NCBI GenBank assembly: GCA_963667535.2
Contig: CAXXDU010000002.1
Location: forward strand, 558,001 to 622,000
From: UBA5614 sp963667535
GTDB taxonomy: Bacteria > Cloacimonadota > Cloacimonadia > Cloacimonadales > Cloacimonadaceae
Direction of reading: 5' to 3'
DNA length: 64,000 nt
Shown here: positions 27,005-36,637 of the stretch, one piece after another
Layout of the letters: each line of letters starts with the position of its first letter
Position numbering within the stretch: position 1 is the first letter of the stretch
The notes under the pieces: generated by a model
The model's database searches: none
The model's input: the letters and a program-made list of their open reading frames with translations, nothing else
Told to the model about the DNA's origin: nothing
Program-made: the position numbers and the translations under genes

Positions 27005-28108
27005 ATGGCAAAAGTTACAGTTACTAATGTTAACAAGATATATGACAATGGCTTTCAAGCTGTTAAGAATGCCTGTTTTGTAGCAGAAGACAAAGAATTT
27101 GTCGTTCTTGTTGGTCCTTCCGGTTGTGGCAAAACTACTATTCTGAGAATGATAGCCGGTCTGGAAACTATTACCAGTGGTGAGATTGCTATCGGTGATA
27201 AAGTTGTAAATAAGGTTTTACCCAAAGACCGTGATATCGCAATGGTTTTCCAGAATTATGCTCTTTATCCTCACATGACCGTTTATGAGAACATGGCTTT
27301 TGCTTTAAAACTACGTGGAATACATAAAGACGAAATAGATAAAAAAGTCCAGCATGCAGCTGATATGCTTGGCATCCAGTCAATGCTGAAAAGCCGTCCT
27401 GGACAGCTTTCCGGTGGTCAAAGACAGCGTGTTGCTTTGGGTAGGGCGATTGTTCGTAATCCCAAAGTATTCTTGTTTGACGAGCCTCTCTCCAATCTTG
27501 ATGCCAAGTTACGGGTTCAGATGCGCTCTGAAATTGTGAAGCTTCATCAACAGCTTCAGAATACCATGGTCTATGTCACTCATGACCAGGTGGAAGCTAT
27601 GACTATGGCAGATAAAATTGTCGTTATGAAAGATGGCGTTATCCAGCAAATAGATGAACCATTGACTGTTTATAATAAACCGGCCAATCTCTTTGTGGCA
27701 GGATTCATTGGCAGCCCCGCTATCAATATCGTGGATGGAACGCTCAAAGCCGGGGACAAAGGCATAAATTTTGTATGTGAGGATTATACCCTTGCATTAA
27801 CTGCTCAACAATCTGAAGTTCTCGCAGCTTATAAAGATAAAACCATTACTATGGGTATCCGTCCCGAAGACATCTACGACTCACGCTTTGATAGTATGGC
27901 TGGAGAGCCGCGCAGCATTGAAGTAATATGCGATATAGTAGAACCTCTCGGCAATGAATATATCGTTTACCTGAAAACAAAGAATCATAACTTTACTGCC
28001 CGTTTTGACCCCAAAGATTTACCGCCCAAAGGACAGCTATTCCCTGTTACAATTGATATGGCTAAGATTCATTTCTTCGATAAAGACACTGAGGTCTGTT
28101 TAGTATAA
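27005..28108 (+). CDS. Sugar-type ABC transporter ATPase (MalK/UgpC/MsmX family)
   Basis: 367 aa. Walker A GPSGCGKTT, Q-loop FQNYALYPHMTV, signature LSGGQRQRVALGRA, Walker B VFLFDEPLSNLDA and the switch histidine in YVTHDQVEAMT are intact; residues about 240-365 form the regulatory TOBE/OB region typical of carbohydrate importers. It would energise uptake of a sugar or glycerol-phosphate at the inner membrane, but no permease or binding protein is adjacent. Such ATPases can serve several permeases, as MsmX does. AAGGAG precedes the start. Confidence 0.92.
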   Translation: MAKVTVTNVNKIYDNGFQAVKNACFVAEDKEFVVLVGPSGCGKTTILRMIAGLETITSGEIAIGDKVVNKVLPKDRDIAMVFQNYALYPHMTVYENMAFALKLRGIHKDEIDKKVQHAADMLGIQSMLKSRPGQLSGGQRQRVALGRAIVRNPKVFLFDEPLSNLDAKLRVQMRSEIVKLHQQLQNTMVYVTHDQVEAMTMADKIVVMKDGVIQQIDEPLTVYNKPANLFVAGFIGSPAINIVDGTLKAGDKGINFVCEDYTLALTAQQSEVLAAYKDKTITMGIRPEDIYDSRFDSMAGEPRSIEVICDIVEPLGNEYIVYLKTKNHNFTARFDPKDLPPKGQLFPVTIDMAKIHFFDKDTEVCLV

Positions 28109-28121
28109 CCTTTGACATAAT

Positions 28122-28919
28122 ATGGGTTGGGTAGGTAAAAGTCTGGTTCTGGCTGCATATATCAGCCTAAGTGTCTCTTTTGCTTTTGCTCTGGAACCTC
28201 TGCCCGGCAATAACCCATATCTGATTAGCACTTGCGGATTAACTGCAATGATTGATGATCCATGCTCTACTCTGATTAATCCTGCAGCCGGTTTGAGCGG
28301 TATTTCTTCTTCCACAAGCTATCTTTATAGTATGGACCAACTCAGTCAATGCGAGGTTTCAACAGTATTGGAATATCAGGATTCCGGTATTTTTATCGGT
28401 TGGCAAACCCTGAATAATGACGACTACACAAAGCAGGATTACCGGTTTGGCTACCGCTTTGGATACAAATGGTTTAAACTTGGGGTTGGTTACAAGCTTT
28501 CTTATGACAAAATTCCCGGTTATGGAAGCGAAAAAGACGATTGTCTTTATGCCGGGCTGAGGATGGAGCTACCTACCACAACGTTTGATGTTTCTGAAGA
28601 ACCGATTAAAGTCAATAAAGAACTCTCCACTCCTGATATTCACTCAATCAATCTGAGTCTAAGCCAGGAATTGTCTGAGAATACAGCTTTGGCTATTGGC
28701 ATTTCTTCAAACCAGTATGAAGGCTTAAATTACAAAGTGGGATGCCGGTTTCAGGTAGCAAAACATCTTCAGGGCATAGTATCATGGGAAAGTGAGCCGG
28801 GCAGATTTGGAATCGGAAGCGCTTTTAGTCTGAGTTGGTTAAATCTCATTTATGCTGTTCAAACTCATCCCGAACTCAAGTGGACTCATTCATTCGGGAT
28901 ATCAATCATGTTCCCGTAA
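28122..28919 (+). CDS. Predicted secreted/outer-membrane barrel protein
   Basis: 265 aa. A signal peptide (SLVLAAYISLSVSFAFA) precedes short amphipathic strands with aromatic ends (FGYRFGYKWFKLGVGYKLSY; NPAAGLSG near residue 50), the pattern of a small outer-membrane barrel similar to PorV-type proteins. No ribosome site is evident 14 bp after the ABC ATPase stop, so translation may be coupled or weak. It is not a recognised permease partner. Its end is 7 bp from the next start. Confidence 0.6.
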   Translation: MGWVGKSLVLAAYISLSVSFAFALEPLPGNNPYLISTCGLTAMIDDPCSTLINPAAGLSGISSSTSYLYSMDQLSQCEVSTVLEYQDSGIFIGWQTLNNDDYTKQDYRFGYRFGYKWFKLGVGYKLSYDKIPGYGSEKDDCLYAGLRMELPTTTFDVSEEPIKVNKELSTPDIHSINLSLSQELSENTALAIGISSNQYEGLNYKVGCRFQVAKHLQGIVSWESEPGRFGIGSAFSLSWLNLIYAVQTHPELKWTHSFGISIMFP

Positions 28920-28926
28920 ATATGAG

Positions 28927-30528
28927 ATGTTGGTTCAGCGATCTGTTCGAGTTCTATTTCTAATCCTTTTCATTTCTATAACTTATCTTTTTGCTCTGGA
29001 CAATCTGAACACATTTATACCCTTACCAGAACTTAGCGAACTCAATTATGACTATGCTGAATTGCAAAACTGGCAAATGCCCCTCGATACATTGTCCTCC
29101 GATTACGGGATAAATATCTCGAAAGCAGAATCCAGATGCAACTGGCTGCCACAAACCAAACAACTGACAAATCGTTTACTGCTATCTACATCACAATCAA
29201 AGATAGTCAATAATTCATCCTTAAACGGTGTCTTTTATCAAAAGCTGAAACGGGGGGAAGACCCTATTAACCGTGGACAAATCGGCTTGTTTAATAATTA
29301 TCCTCCATTGCATTTATTTCTGGCAATAGGAAACTATCGCTTGCAGGCAGGCGAAGGACTGTGCCTGGGACGATATCAGACATCTCAGTATAATCAACAG
29401 GAATTGATTTATCCCGCACAAGGTTTGTCCCATCCGGCGTTAACCGGTATTGCAGCAAAGGTTAATCTGCTCAACACAGATATTGTCTTATGGATGTCTC
29501 AAACCAAAAGACTTGCCAGAATTGATAATGGACAGATTACAACTCTCTACGAATCAAGCCTTTCCACCTATACAAATAAAGACAATGTCATGGAAAGTAC
29601 CGATGGTATCATCGCCAATTATGCATATAAACAACACAATATAGGCGCTTACTATTATTCACAGTCACACAACTACAGCTTTTCCGATTCAACCGCAGCA
29701 AAGGTTAAACATGTACCGGGATTATATGCTGAAGCAAGATGTAAACCTTATATCGTAGGAATTGAAGCGGTTAGCGCTGACTATAAAATAGCCAAAGCGC
29801 TCAGATTTGAGTATCATCTCAAGGATTTTCATCAATCATTACATTATTTCTACAGACCGCAGCTTCAGGCAATGTCTTATGCTAAGACAGAGCAGGTCTT
29901 CGGGCAGAAAACAGGCTGTGAAGAACTAAGCTGGGATATTGAGTATCAATGCAATGCTCATCTGTCACTGATTGGCAGAATGGCGATGGTGAAAGATATA
30001 GCAGCTGATACAGATATACATTGGAAAGAAAGATTGATTTTATCTGCCATCTGGCATAATCATGATATGCAAACCGGGCTTACTTATTACCGATTCAGAA
30101 AAGATGCAATTCCCGTGTTTGACACTCTTCAAACAGACATTTTGCCGATGCAAAACAGGTTAAAGGGAAGCTGGAAACAGAAGTTGGCTAAGGATTTGGA
30201 TTATTCCATTTCCTGCCAATATAACCATTACCGGGATAACAAGCTCTCCCAAAACGGTATTATGCTAAACCAAACACTGAATTGCAGATATGCAAGAGCT
30301 GATTTTGCTCTGTCCTTTCTCATCTGGTCCAATCAAAAAAACTATAATCAGTCCTCAGAACTACTTGATAACGAAGATTATCTGGCTCAGGCAGAAACTG
30401 ATTCAGCCTTCAAAGTAAACGTTAAGTATTTGCTGTTTAATAAGTACCGGTTAAGTATACAAAGCTATATCCCTGTAAAGCACACCGGCACACAATCATA
30501 TAACTGCTCAATCTCAGCAGCATTGTAA
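28927..30528 (+). CDS. Large outer-membrane barrel-like protein
   Basis: 533 aa from MLVQRSVRVLF; the longer frame overlaps the previous gene by 68 bp. A signal peptide ends near ITYLFA. Residues about 130-150 contain AIGNYRLQAGEGLCLGRYQ, like the 'GDYRxxxGQGLxLG' block of Bacteroidota barrels that usually follow a helix-hairpin-helix region; here no HhH motif is seen. The rest alternates beta strands and ends in a stretch suitable for barrel closure. Function unknown. Confidence 0.58.
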   Translation: MLVQRSVRVLFLILFISITYLFALDNLNTFIPLPELSELNYDYAELQNWQMPLDTLSSDYGINISKAESRCNWLPQTKQLTNRLLLSTSQSKIVNNSSLNGVFYQKLKRGEDPINRGQIGLFNNYPPLHLFLAIGNYRLQAGEGLCLGRYQTSQYNQQELIYPAQGLSHPALTGIAAKVNLLNTDIVLWMSQTKRLARIDNGQITTLYESSLSTYTNKDNVMESTDGIIANYAYKQHNIGAYYYSQSHNYSFSDSTAAKVKHVPGLYAEARCKPYIVGIEAVSADYKIAKALRFEYHLKDFHQSLHYFYRPQLQAMSYAKTEQVFGQKTGCEELSWDIEYQCNAHLSLIGRMAMVKDIAADTDIHWKERLILSAIWHNHDMQTGLTYYRFRKDAIPVFDTLQTDILPMQNRLKGSWKQKLAKDLDYSISCQYNHYRDNKLSQNGIMLNQTLNCRYARADFALSFLIWSNQKNYNQSSELLDNEDYLAQAETDSAFKVNVKYLLFNKYRLSIQSYIPVKHTGTQSYNCSISAAL

Positions 30529-30707
30529 TCAGTTACATATTCTGGCACAAATTCTTTTCACCTTGTTTAATATACTCTTCCATATTAAGGCTTCTTTCGA
30601 ATTACGATACGATTACGGTACCAATACAAATCGGGCTTGTTCTTGATATAAACCTATTGCTAACTATAACTAGCGTTTGAACACGTGTGGCACGTACCTA
30701 CTGTTGT

Positions 30708-31250
30708 TTAATTGCTAGATTGATATCGTTTGGAGAGTGCGATAATCTGCTCAGATACAGGCAAGGCGGTAATTCTAAATGTTGATGTTGCCAGATAAAG
30801 AGGTAGGCGTTCGGTATAAATCCGTAATATTTCTGCTTCAGATAAGGCTTTGAGAAGGGGTCTGCTATTTAGCCTGCTTCTTTCCATAAGGAGGTGAAAA
30901 GGCAAATCCAGCCAGATAACAGCATGGTTGGGTTGCAACAGGAATTCTCTGTTTTCTTGGGAGAGAATGCATCCGCCACCGGTTGCAATAATAGCTTGTG
31001 GTTTATTGATATCATGAGACAGGTCGGGATGAACTTGTTGCAGCAATTGAGGGGTATTATGCAGGATTTCTGATTCTAACTCTCGAAAGGCTGTGATTCC
31101 TTTTGTTTCGATAAAAGTCGTTACAGATATACCGCTTTGCCTTTCCAGTTCTTCATCCAGGTCCAGAAAAGGAATATTGAGCTTTTCAGCTGCGGTTTTA
31201 CCATCTGTAGTCTTGCCGGAGCACATGAAACCTGTAAGGAAGATTAGCAT
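30708..31250 (-). CDS. aroK: Shikimate kinase
   Basis: 180 aa, usual length. P-loop GFMCSGKTTDGKTAA; FLDLDEELERQSG (DxD contacts magnesium and shikimate); FRELESEIL; ATGGGCIL; and lid arginines in SRLNSRPLL. It phosphorylates shikimate at the 3-OH in the chorismate pathway, cytoplasm. The start has no clear ribosome site. It stands alone: a 179-bp gap holding no gene separates it from the convergent barrel gene, and a palindromic repeat separates it from ftcD. Confidence 0.92.
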   Translation of the reverse strand: MLIFLTGFMCSGKTTDGKTAAEKLNIPFLDLDEELERQSGISVTTFIETKGITAFRELESEILHNTPQLLQQVHPDLSHDINKPQAIIATGGGCILSQENREFLLQPNHAVIWLDLPFHLLMERSRLNSRPLLKALSEAEILRIYTERLPLYLATSTFRITALPVSEQIIALSKRYQSSN

Positions 31251-31284
31251 GAGGTGCTTATTCTGAGTTTATAAACAATACTTA

Positions 31285-31369
31285 AATGTAGTTCTGCCTT
31301 TAGGCAGGTATATAAATATAGAAAACGATGAATCATGTTAACAAACCTGCATGAATGCAGAACTACATA
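31285..31369. repeat. Paired-hairpin repeat, copy 2
   Basis: Same architecture and outer sequence as 18538-18620: TGTAGTTCTGCCTTTAGGCAGGT at the left and AACCTGC...GCAGAACTACA at the right, about 85 bp, with a different A/T-rich middle. It lies between aroK and ftcD, in the direction of their transcription, and could act as an RNA hairpin. Confidence 0.8.
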
Positions 31370-31390
31370 ATTTATTTGCAATCGTGATGG

Positions 31391-33058
31391 CTATTTCATC
31401 CTGCTAACAACATCCTGTTCGACTGCGGAAGCTATGCTTTCAATTTTAGCAATCAGAGCAGCGGATTTGGCAAGCATATCATCAATAAAGGTTTGGGTAG
31501 TGATGCCTTTGAGATTAATCAGGATATTATAGTAAGCTGCTTTAGCTCCGGATAGAGCGGTCAAAGCACCTACACCTGCATCGGACAGAGCATTGAGATT
31601 ACCTACTGCTGCTACATGCTGAGCGAGTTCAACTGCTTTTAAAGACAGTTCCAGTGTTTCAAACGGAACCAGAATGGCTTTTTGGGTTGTTTCTTCCATT
31701 TTGGCGTTACGGGCTGCAATTTCTTCCTCAGTCTTCTTGGGTAGGCGCATAGCGTCCATCATCAGGTTAAAAGCATCAGTATCCTTGTCAATACCTTGCA
31801 GGGCTCTGTCTTTAATGTCCTGTGCTTTCTCTGCAAGTTCACGGACTGTATCCTGTACTTTTTCGTAACCCTTTTTATCCACGGTCAGATTGCTTACCAT
31901 TGCAGTGAGAGCGCCGCTCATAGCGGTACACAAAGCAGCAACGCTTCCGCCACCGGGAGCCGGGGCATCTGTGGATAGTAAATCACAAAAGCCTGTCAGA
32001 GTCAGATTCACCAAAGCATCCTGTTTAGCGATAGTATATTCGATTACTTTTTTATCCAAATCAAAAGGACCAAGGTCAGTGAGACCCATGCTTTGCACAG
32101 CAGTTTCCATAATCATGCGTTCCGGTATGCCGGCGCTTTCGCCCAGACGTTTTAAATAAAACACTCCGGCTTCCATTAAAGCAGCTTTGGGAATGAGTCC
32201 CACCAGTTCACTGCCTGTGACCTGAATGCCCATTTCATGAGCAAGTTCACGCACTTTTTCCAGAACGATATGAGCAGGTGTAATCTTGTAATTAGTCAGA
32301 TTTATGCTGATTTGAGCGCGGTTGTAGCCATCAATGTACCAACCGACAGCTTTGCAAGCCTGGAATAAGCCGGGGATAATTACTTTGTTGCCTGCATCGT
32401 CTTTGAGCTGCTTACCGTCTGCACCTTTGGCAGGACGGCCGCTTTCGCGAATCATCAGGGCAAGTTCATGAGCTTTCTTTTTATCGCGGGTATTGAGATT
32501 AATATTATAAGCAATGAGAAATTCACGGGCACTAATGGCAGTTGCTCCGCTTTTAGGGTTAAATTCATGCGGACCAAAGTCAGGCTTCCAATATGGGTCT
32601 TTGGCTTTATCAGCTAAGGCTTCATACTCTCCCTGGCGGACTGTGGCAAGGTTTTTCCATTCAGGTTTGGTGGCAGCATGTTCATACAGATAAACAGGGA
32701 TATTCAGTTCTCTGCCTACTCTTTCTCCCAAAACTTTTGCCCACCCGGCACATTCGTCCATAGTCATATCAGAAATCGGAATAAAGGGACACACGTCAGT
32801 AGCGCCCATGCGTGGATGTGCACCATGATGCTTGCTCATATCTATAAGTTCAGCACCCTTCTTTATAGCTAAGAAAGCTGCTTCAACCACTGCTTCTGGA
32901 GTTCCGGCCATAGTGAAAACAGTGCGGTTTGTATCTGCACCCGGATCTACGTCAAGCAAGGTGACATTATTTACGCTGCTAATTACAGTGGCAATAGCAT
33001 CCAGTACCTTCTGGTCTCTGCCTTCACTGAAATTGGGGACACATTCCATCAGTTTCAT
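31391..33058 (-). CDS. ftcD: Bifunctional glutamate formiminotransferase / formimidoyl-THF cyclodeaminase
   Basis: 555 aa. The N-terminal 325 residues are formiminotransferase (MECVPNFSEGRD, VDPGADTNRTVFT, HHGAHPRMGATDVCPF, GSELVGLIPKAAL). The C-terminal part from about 345 is a cyclodeaminase (FCDLLSTDAPAPGGGSVAAL). Together they move the formimino group of formiminoglutamate from histidine breakdown to tetrahydrofolate and release ammonia, giving methenyl-THF. Many bacteria encode the halves separately; this is the fused form. AGAGG precedes the start. No other histidine-degradation gene is in the window. Confidence 0.95.
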   Translation of the reverse strand: MKLMECVPNFSEGRDQKVLDAIATVISSVNNVTLLDVDPGADTNRTVFTMAGTPEAVVEAAFLAIKKGAELIDMSKHHGAHPRMGATDVCPFIPISDMTMDECAGWAKVLGERVGRELNIPVYLYEHAATKPEWKNLATVRQGEYEALADKAKDPYWKPDFGPHEFNPKSGATAISAREFLIAYNINLNTRDKKKAHELALMIRESGRPAKGADGKQLKDDAGNKVIIPGLFQACKAVGWYIDGYNRAQISINLTNYKITPAHIVLEKVRELAHEMGIQVTGSELVGLIPKAALMEAGVFYLKRLGESAGIPERMIMETAVQSMGLTDLGPFDLDKKVIEYTIAKQDALVNLTLTGFCDLLSTDAPAPGGGSVAALCTAMSGALTAMVSNLTVDKKGYEKVQDTVRELAEKAQDIKDRALQGIDKDTDAFNLMMDAMRLPKKTEEEIAARNAKMEETTQKAILVPFETLELSLKAVELAQHVAAVGNLNALSDAGVGALTALSGAKAAYYNILINLKGITTQTFIDDMLAKSAALIAKIESIASAVEQDVVSRMK

Positions 33059-33082
33059 TACGATACCTCTTTATATATTGCT

Positions 33083-34360
33083 TTATTGATTAGTTTCTTT
33101 CTTTTCTGAGACGTGTATTTTTACTTTGATAATCTTTTTATCTGTGGCTTGGAGTACTTGAATGCGGTAATTGCCAAAATGCAGAATCTGACCCTGATGC
33201 GGAATGCGTTCCAGTTTATCCAAAATAAGACCAGCTACTGTTTCATAATCGCCTTCCGGCAAGTCCATATCATATTCGTCGATTAGTGTGTCAATTTCCA
33301 CGTCTGCCGCCACTATCCATGTATTGGGACCTACCTGTTCAACATCGGTTTCTGTATCATCTTCTGTATCAAATTCGTCGGCAATTTCTCCCACAATCTC
33401 TTCCATGATATCTTCCATGGTAACGATACCGGCAGTGCCCCCAAACGAATCAACCACTATTGCCATGCTTTTATGATTTTTCTGCATGTCTTTGAGCAGG
33501 ATATCAAGGTCAGTGTTTTCCGGCACAAAAAAAGGCTCGTGTACAAGCTGACCGGCAGTCATGTTCTCGCTTCCGGCTTTGCGGATAATATCATAAATAA
33601 TCAGAACACCAACGACGTTATCCAGAGACTGCTGATATACGGGATAACGGGTAAAGCCTTCTTCTCGTGCTATATCCAGCACTTCAGGAATGGTTGTGTC
33701 AGCGGATATGGCAATCACATCAGTACGCTGAACCATGACGTTACGGGCTTTTTGCTCGTTAAACTCCAAAGCGTCTTCTATCATTTCACGGTGAGGTTCA
33801 TCAGCTTCGTCATGCCCGTTCTGTGTCAGGATAAAAGCCAGGTCATCCCTGGTAAGATAGACCATTGAGTAATTTTTGTCTATTTTTAGTATACGCTGGA
33901 GATGCTTGTTTATCCACGAAACAGTTGCCACAAGAGGTCTGAATAGTGTATAGAAGAATTTTAACAGCGGAAAGCTACCGGGGACAAGAGTATCTGCATA
34001 ATCACGAAAGATAGCTTTTGGTAAAATTTCTGCAAAGATAAGAACTGTGAATCCTACAGCCAGCGAAGTCCATCTGGGGTCAATAATCTTATCCGGATGT
34101 TTAAGTGCTATTATCTGTACCAAATAGGTAGCCAGAGAGGCAAGAATCACATTGAAGATGTTGTTGCCGATTAAAGAAGTGCCGAGGAATTTGTCAGGAT
34201 GCTGGATGAATTTGAGGAGTTGTTCTTTCTTCTTACTGGAGCGTGCATCTTTTTCCAGTTTTAGCCTGTTTAAAGAGATAATGCCGGTTTCTATACCGGC
34301 AAAGAAGAAAATCAAAGCCAGTAATATTAGTAATAGAAAAAATATCGGAACAATTTCCAT
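33083..34360 (-). CDS. CorC/HlyC-family membrane protein (CNNM + CBS pair)
   Basis: 425 aa. Residues 1 to about 190 are a CNNM/DUF21 membrane domain with four hydrophobic segments (FFAGIETGIISLNRLKLE; GNNIFNVILASLATY). A CBS pair lies at about 205-325 (ARNVMVQRTDVIAISAD; SMAIVVDSFGGTAGIVTMEDIMEEIVGEI), then a CorC_HlyC domain at 340-420 (GDYETVAGLILDKLERIP). The family is tied to magnesium/cobalt efflux or sodium-magnesium exchange; the old name haemolysin is misleading. It starts 5 bp after prfA, in the place where prmC commonly sits. Confidence 0.9.
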   Translation of the reverse strand: MEIVPIFFLLLILLALIFFFAGIETGIISLNRLKLEKDARSSKKKEQLLKFIQHPDKFLGTSLIGNNIFNVILASLATYLVQIIALKHPDKIIDPRWTSLAVGFTVLIFAEILPKAIFRDYADTLVPGSFPLLKFFYTLFRPLVATVSWINKHLQRILKIDKNYSMVYLTRDDLAFILTQNGHDEADEPHREMIEDALEFNEQKARNVMVQRTDVIAISADTTIPEVLDIAREEGFTRYPVYQQSLDNVVGVLIIYDIIRKAGSENMTAGQLVHEPFFVPENTDLDILLKDMQKNHKSMAIVVDSFGGTAGIVTMEDIMEEIVGEIADEFDTEDDTETDVEQVGPNTWIVAADVEIDTLIDEYDMDLPEGDYETVAGLILDKLERIPHQGQILHFGNYRIQVLQATDKKIIKVKIHVSEKKETNQ

Positions 34361-34365
34361 ATAGC

Positions 34366-35433
34366 TTATTGATTTACCTTTTCATTTCTCCATGCAATTT
34401 TAAGTCCATCAATGAATCCATCAACCTCTCCTGACAAGAATCCGTCTAAATTGTATGTTGTCAAGTTAATTCGATGGTCTGTGACACGTGACTGGGGGAA
34501 GTTATAAGTGCGTATTTTGGCGCTGCGGTCACCAGTGGAAACCTGTGCTTTGCGGGAACGGGCTATTTCCTGTTCCTGCTTGCTGATTTCCATATCAAGT
34601 AAACGTGAACGCAATACTTTCATCGCTTTGGCTTTGTTTTTAATCTGGGATTTCTCATCCTGACAGGTAACAACAATCCCGGTCGGAACGTGGGTTATAC
34701 GCACAGCAGAGTCAGTGGTATTAACACTTTGACCGCCGTTTCCGGAGCTACGGTAAACATCTATTCTCATATCATTGTCACTTAAATCAATATCAATATC
34801 TTCAGCTTCCGGCAGGACTGCGACTGAAACCGCAGACGTATGAATACGCCCGCCTGCTTCTGTGACCGGAATTCTCTGCACACGGTGTACTCCGCTTTCA
34901 AAGCGCATTGTGCCATATACACTTTCTCCGGATAGCAAAAAGACTATTTCTTTAAAACCGCCCAGACCTGTATCACTGCTGCTTAGGGTAGCAAGCTTCC
35001 ATTTCTTTTTGTCTGCATAATAGGAGTACATGCGAAAAAGGTCTGCCACAAAGAGAGCTGCTTCTTCGCCTCCTGTGCCTGCCCTGATTTCCACAATAGC
35101 ATTCTTTTCATCGTTAGGGTCAGAAGGGATTAGCAAGTCTCTTAGCTGCAATTCAGATAATTCGAGCTTTTCTTCCAATTGGGTGATTTCATCTTTGGTA
35201 AGCGCTATCATATCCTCATCTGTTTCATCGGAAAGCATGCTTTTGGTTTCCAGCAAATGACTTTCATATTGCTGATATCGATGCCAGCAGTCCATGATTT
35301 CATTCAGTTCCTTATAACGGCGTGCCATGGTGCGGTAGGCTTTAGCATCAGACATATTGGCTGTGTCGGATATTTGTCCCCTGAGTTGTTGAAACTCCTC
35401 ATTCAGGGCATGTAGTTTATCTAGAGGAAGCAT
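34366..35433 (-). CDS. prfA: Peptide chain release factor 1
   Basis: 355 aa. The stop-codon reader is the PxT-type motif IPVTEAGGRIHTS, marking RF1 (UAG/UAA); the GGQ peptidyl-hydrolysis motif is in SSGNGGQSVNTTDSAVR. ARSRKAQ...RSAKIRTYNFPQSRVTDHR completes the signature. The start ATG shares one base with the DUF1385 stop (TAATG), indicating coupling. Sits in the often conserved group rpmE-DUF1385-prfA. Confidence 0.96.
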   Translation of the reverse strand: MLPLDKLHALNEEFQQLRGQISDTANMSDAKAYRTMARRYKELNEIMDCWHRYQQYESHLLETKSMLSDETDEDMIALTKDEITQLEEKLELSELQLRDLLIPSDPNDEKNAIVEIRAGTGGEEAALFVADLFRMYSYYADKKKWKLATLSSSDTGLGGFKEIVFLLSGESVYGTMRFESGVHRVQRIPVTEAGGRIHTSAVSVAVLPEAEDIDIDLSDNDMRIDVYRSSGNGGQSVNTTDSAVRITHVPTGIVVTCQDEKSQIKNKAKAMKVLRSRLLDMEISKQEQEIARSRKAQVSTGDRSAKIRTYNFPQSRVTDHRINLTTYNLDGFLSGEVDGFIDGLKIAWRNEKVNQ

Positions 35434-36392
35434 TATTTCTCAATCCAGGTGACATTATATTCGCTTACATCCATATCCAGAGCAGCTTTCATGGCGACTA
35501 AAGCAATCTCGACCATCTGGTCTTCAGGTGGCTGAGTGGTTATTCTTTGCAAAGCCATACCGGGTGCTGTCATTATTTTAACCAGAGGATGCTTGATATT
35601 CTTGCCTGAAAAGCGCAGAACTTCATAGGATATGCCTGAAACAAGCGGGATTAACAATATATGATATCCCAGTCGGATAAAGACAGGGACTGGTTTATGA
35701 ATGATAAACACAGAAACGCAGGTGTCAATAATGGAAAAGACCAGGATGGCAATCAAAAGAACAAGAAACATAAAGCTGGTTCCGCATCTGGGGTGTAAAG
35801 TAGTCCATTTCTGGATTTCAGGTACGACCAAAGGTGTTCCATGCTCATAAGCATTCACGTTTTTATGCTCGGCGCCATGATAGCGGAAGATACGGTTGAT
35901 GTCTTTGAGTTTACTGATAGCCCAGATATAGATTACAAAGAAGACAATGCGGACGAGTCCGGCAAACAGATTGAAATACACATTATGCTTGCTGAGTTGC
36001 ATCCAGTCACTAACCTTGTAAGGTAATAATCCAAAGAGCAGAAAAGCCAGACCGAAGGCTACGATAAAGGTTAGATATTCTTCTGCTTTTTCGCGTTGAG
36101 TGGATTTGGGTTTACCTTTTTCTTCTTCTGTGAGGTCAAGTTCATAACGCTTAGCTGAGAAAGTAAGTGTTTCCAGGCCTATTTTCATCATCTCTATCAA
36201 AGAGACAAAGCCTCTGATAATCGGCAAACCGTAGAACTTCACCTGAGTCGTAACAGTGACAAATGGGGTTTTTCGAACTTCTATACTGCCGTCTTTACGT
36301 CTGATTGCAGTGGCAAGATGCTCAGGCCCGCGCATCATTACACCTTCAATAACAGCCTGTCCGCCTACATAAATTTGCTTCTTTTCTTCCAT
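35433..36392 (-). CDS. DUF1385 membrane protein
   Basis: 319 aa from MEEKKQIYVGG, preceded by AAAGGA; a longer start would run into the 56-bp tandem repeat. Opens VGGQAVIEGVMMRGP, the family hallmark. Several membrane segments follow (YLTFIVAFGLAFLLFGL; VFFVIYIWAISKL; SFMFLVLLIAILVFSI) and the conserved RYHGAEHKNVNAYEHG, HPRCGTSF blocks. Function unproven; it accompanies rpmE and prfA in many genomes, suggesting a translation-linked or metal-linked role. Bounded upstream by a tandem repeat. Confidence 0.9.
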   Translation of the reverse strand: MEEKKQIYVGGQAVIEGVMMRGPEHLATAIRRKDGSIEVRKTPFVTVTTQVKFYGLPIIRGFVSLIEMMKIGLETLTFSAKRYELDLTEEEKGKPKSTQREKAEEYLTFIVAFGLAFLLFGLLPYKVSDWMQLSKHNVYFNLFAGLVRIVFFVIYIWAISKLKDINRIFRYHGAEHKNVNAYEHGTPLVVPEIQKWTTLHPRCGTSFMFLVLLIAILVFSIIDTCVSVFIIHKPVPVFIRLGYHILLIPLVSGISYEVLRFSGKNIKHPLVKIMTAPGMALQRITTQPPEDQMVEIALVAMKAALDMDVSEYNVTWIEK

Positions 36393-36404
36393 TTGATTCC
36401 TTTG

Positions 36405-36590
36405 TTCCATATATGTAAAAACTTGAAAGTTAACATTATGATATTCTGTTAATGTCGTCTTTCCATATATGTAAAAACTTGAAAGTAAACATTATGATAT
36501 TATGTTAATGTCGTCTTTCCATATATGTAAAAACTTGAAAGTTAACATCATGATATTCTGTTAATGTCGTCTTTCCATATATGTAAAAAC
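36405..36590. repeat. 56-bp tandem repeat, 3.3 copies
   Basis: Units start at 36405, 36461, 36517 and 36573 (truncated after 18 bp) with TTCCATATATGTAAAAAC; spacing is exactly 56 bp and copies differ at only a few positions. It lies between the rpmE terminator and the DUF1385 gene, and its TTTTTAC (minus strand) forms the U-tract of that terminator. No spacers, so not CRISPR. Confidence 0.92.
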
Positions 36591-36621
36591 GCCATTTCTC
36601 CACAGAAACGGAAAAATGGCG
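36585..36621 (-). terminator. Intrinsic terminator of rpmE
   Basis: On the minus strand, CGCCATTT pairs with AAATGGCG (36590-36597 with 36614-36621) around a 16-nt loop and is followed by TTTTTAC. It stands 16 bp past the rpmE stop. The U-tract belongs to the tandem repeat. Confidence 0.7.
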
Positions 36622-36637
36622 TTATAGTTAAAGCGCT

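Noticed and set aside
33083..34360. Haemolysin
   Set aside because: The old HlyC label for CNNM/CBS/CorC proteins is historical; the domain content points to ion transport.
36405..36590. Possible CRISPR array
   Set aside because: The 56-bp units are directly abutting with no unique spacers and no cas genes are present.
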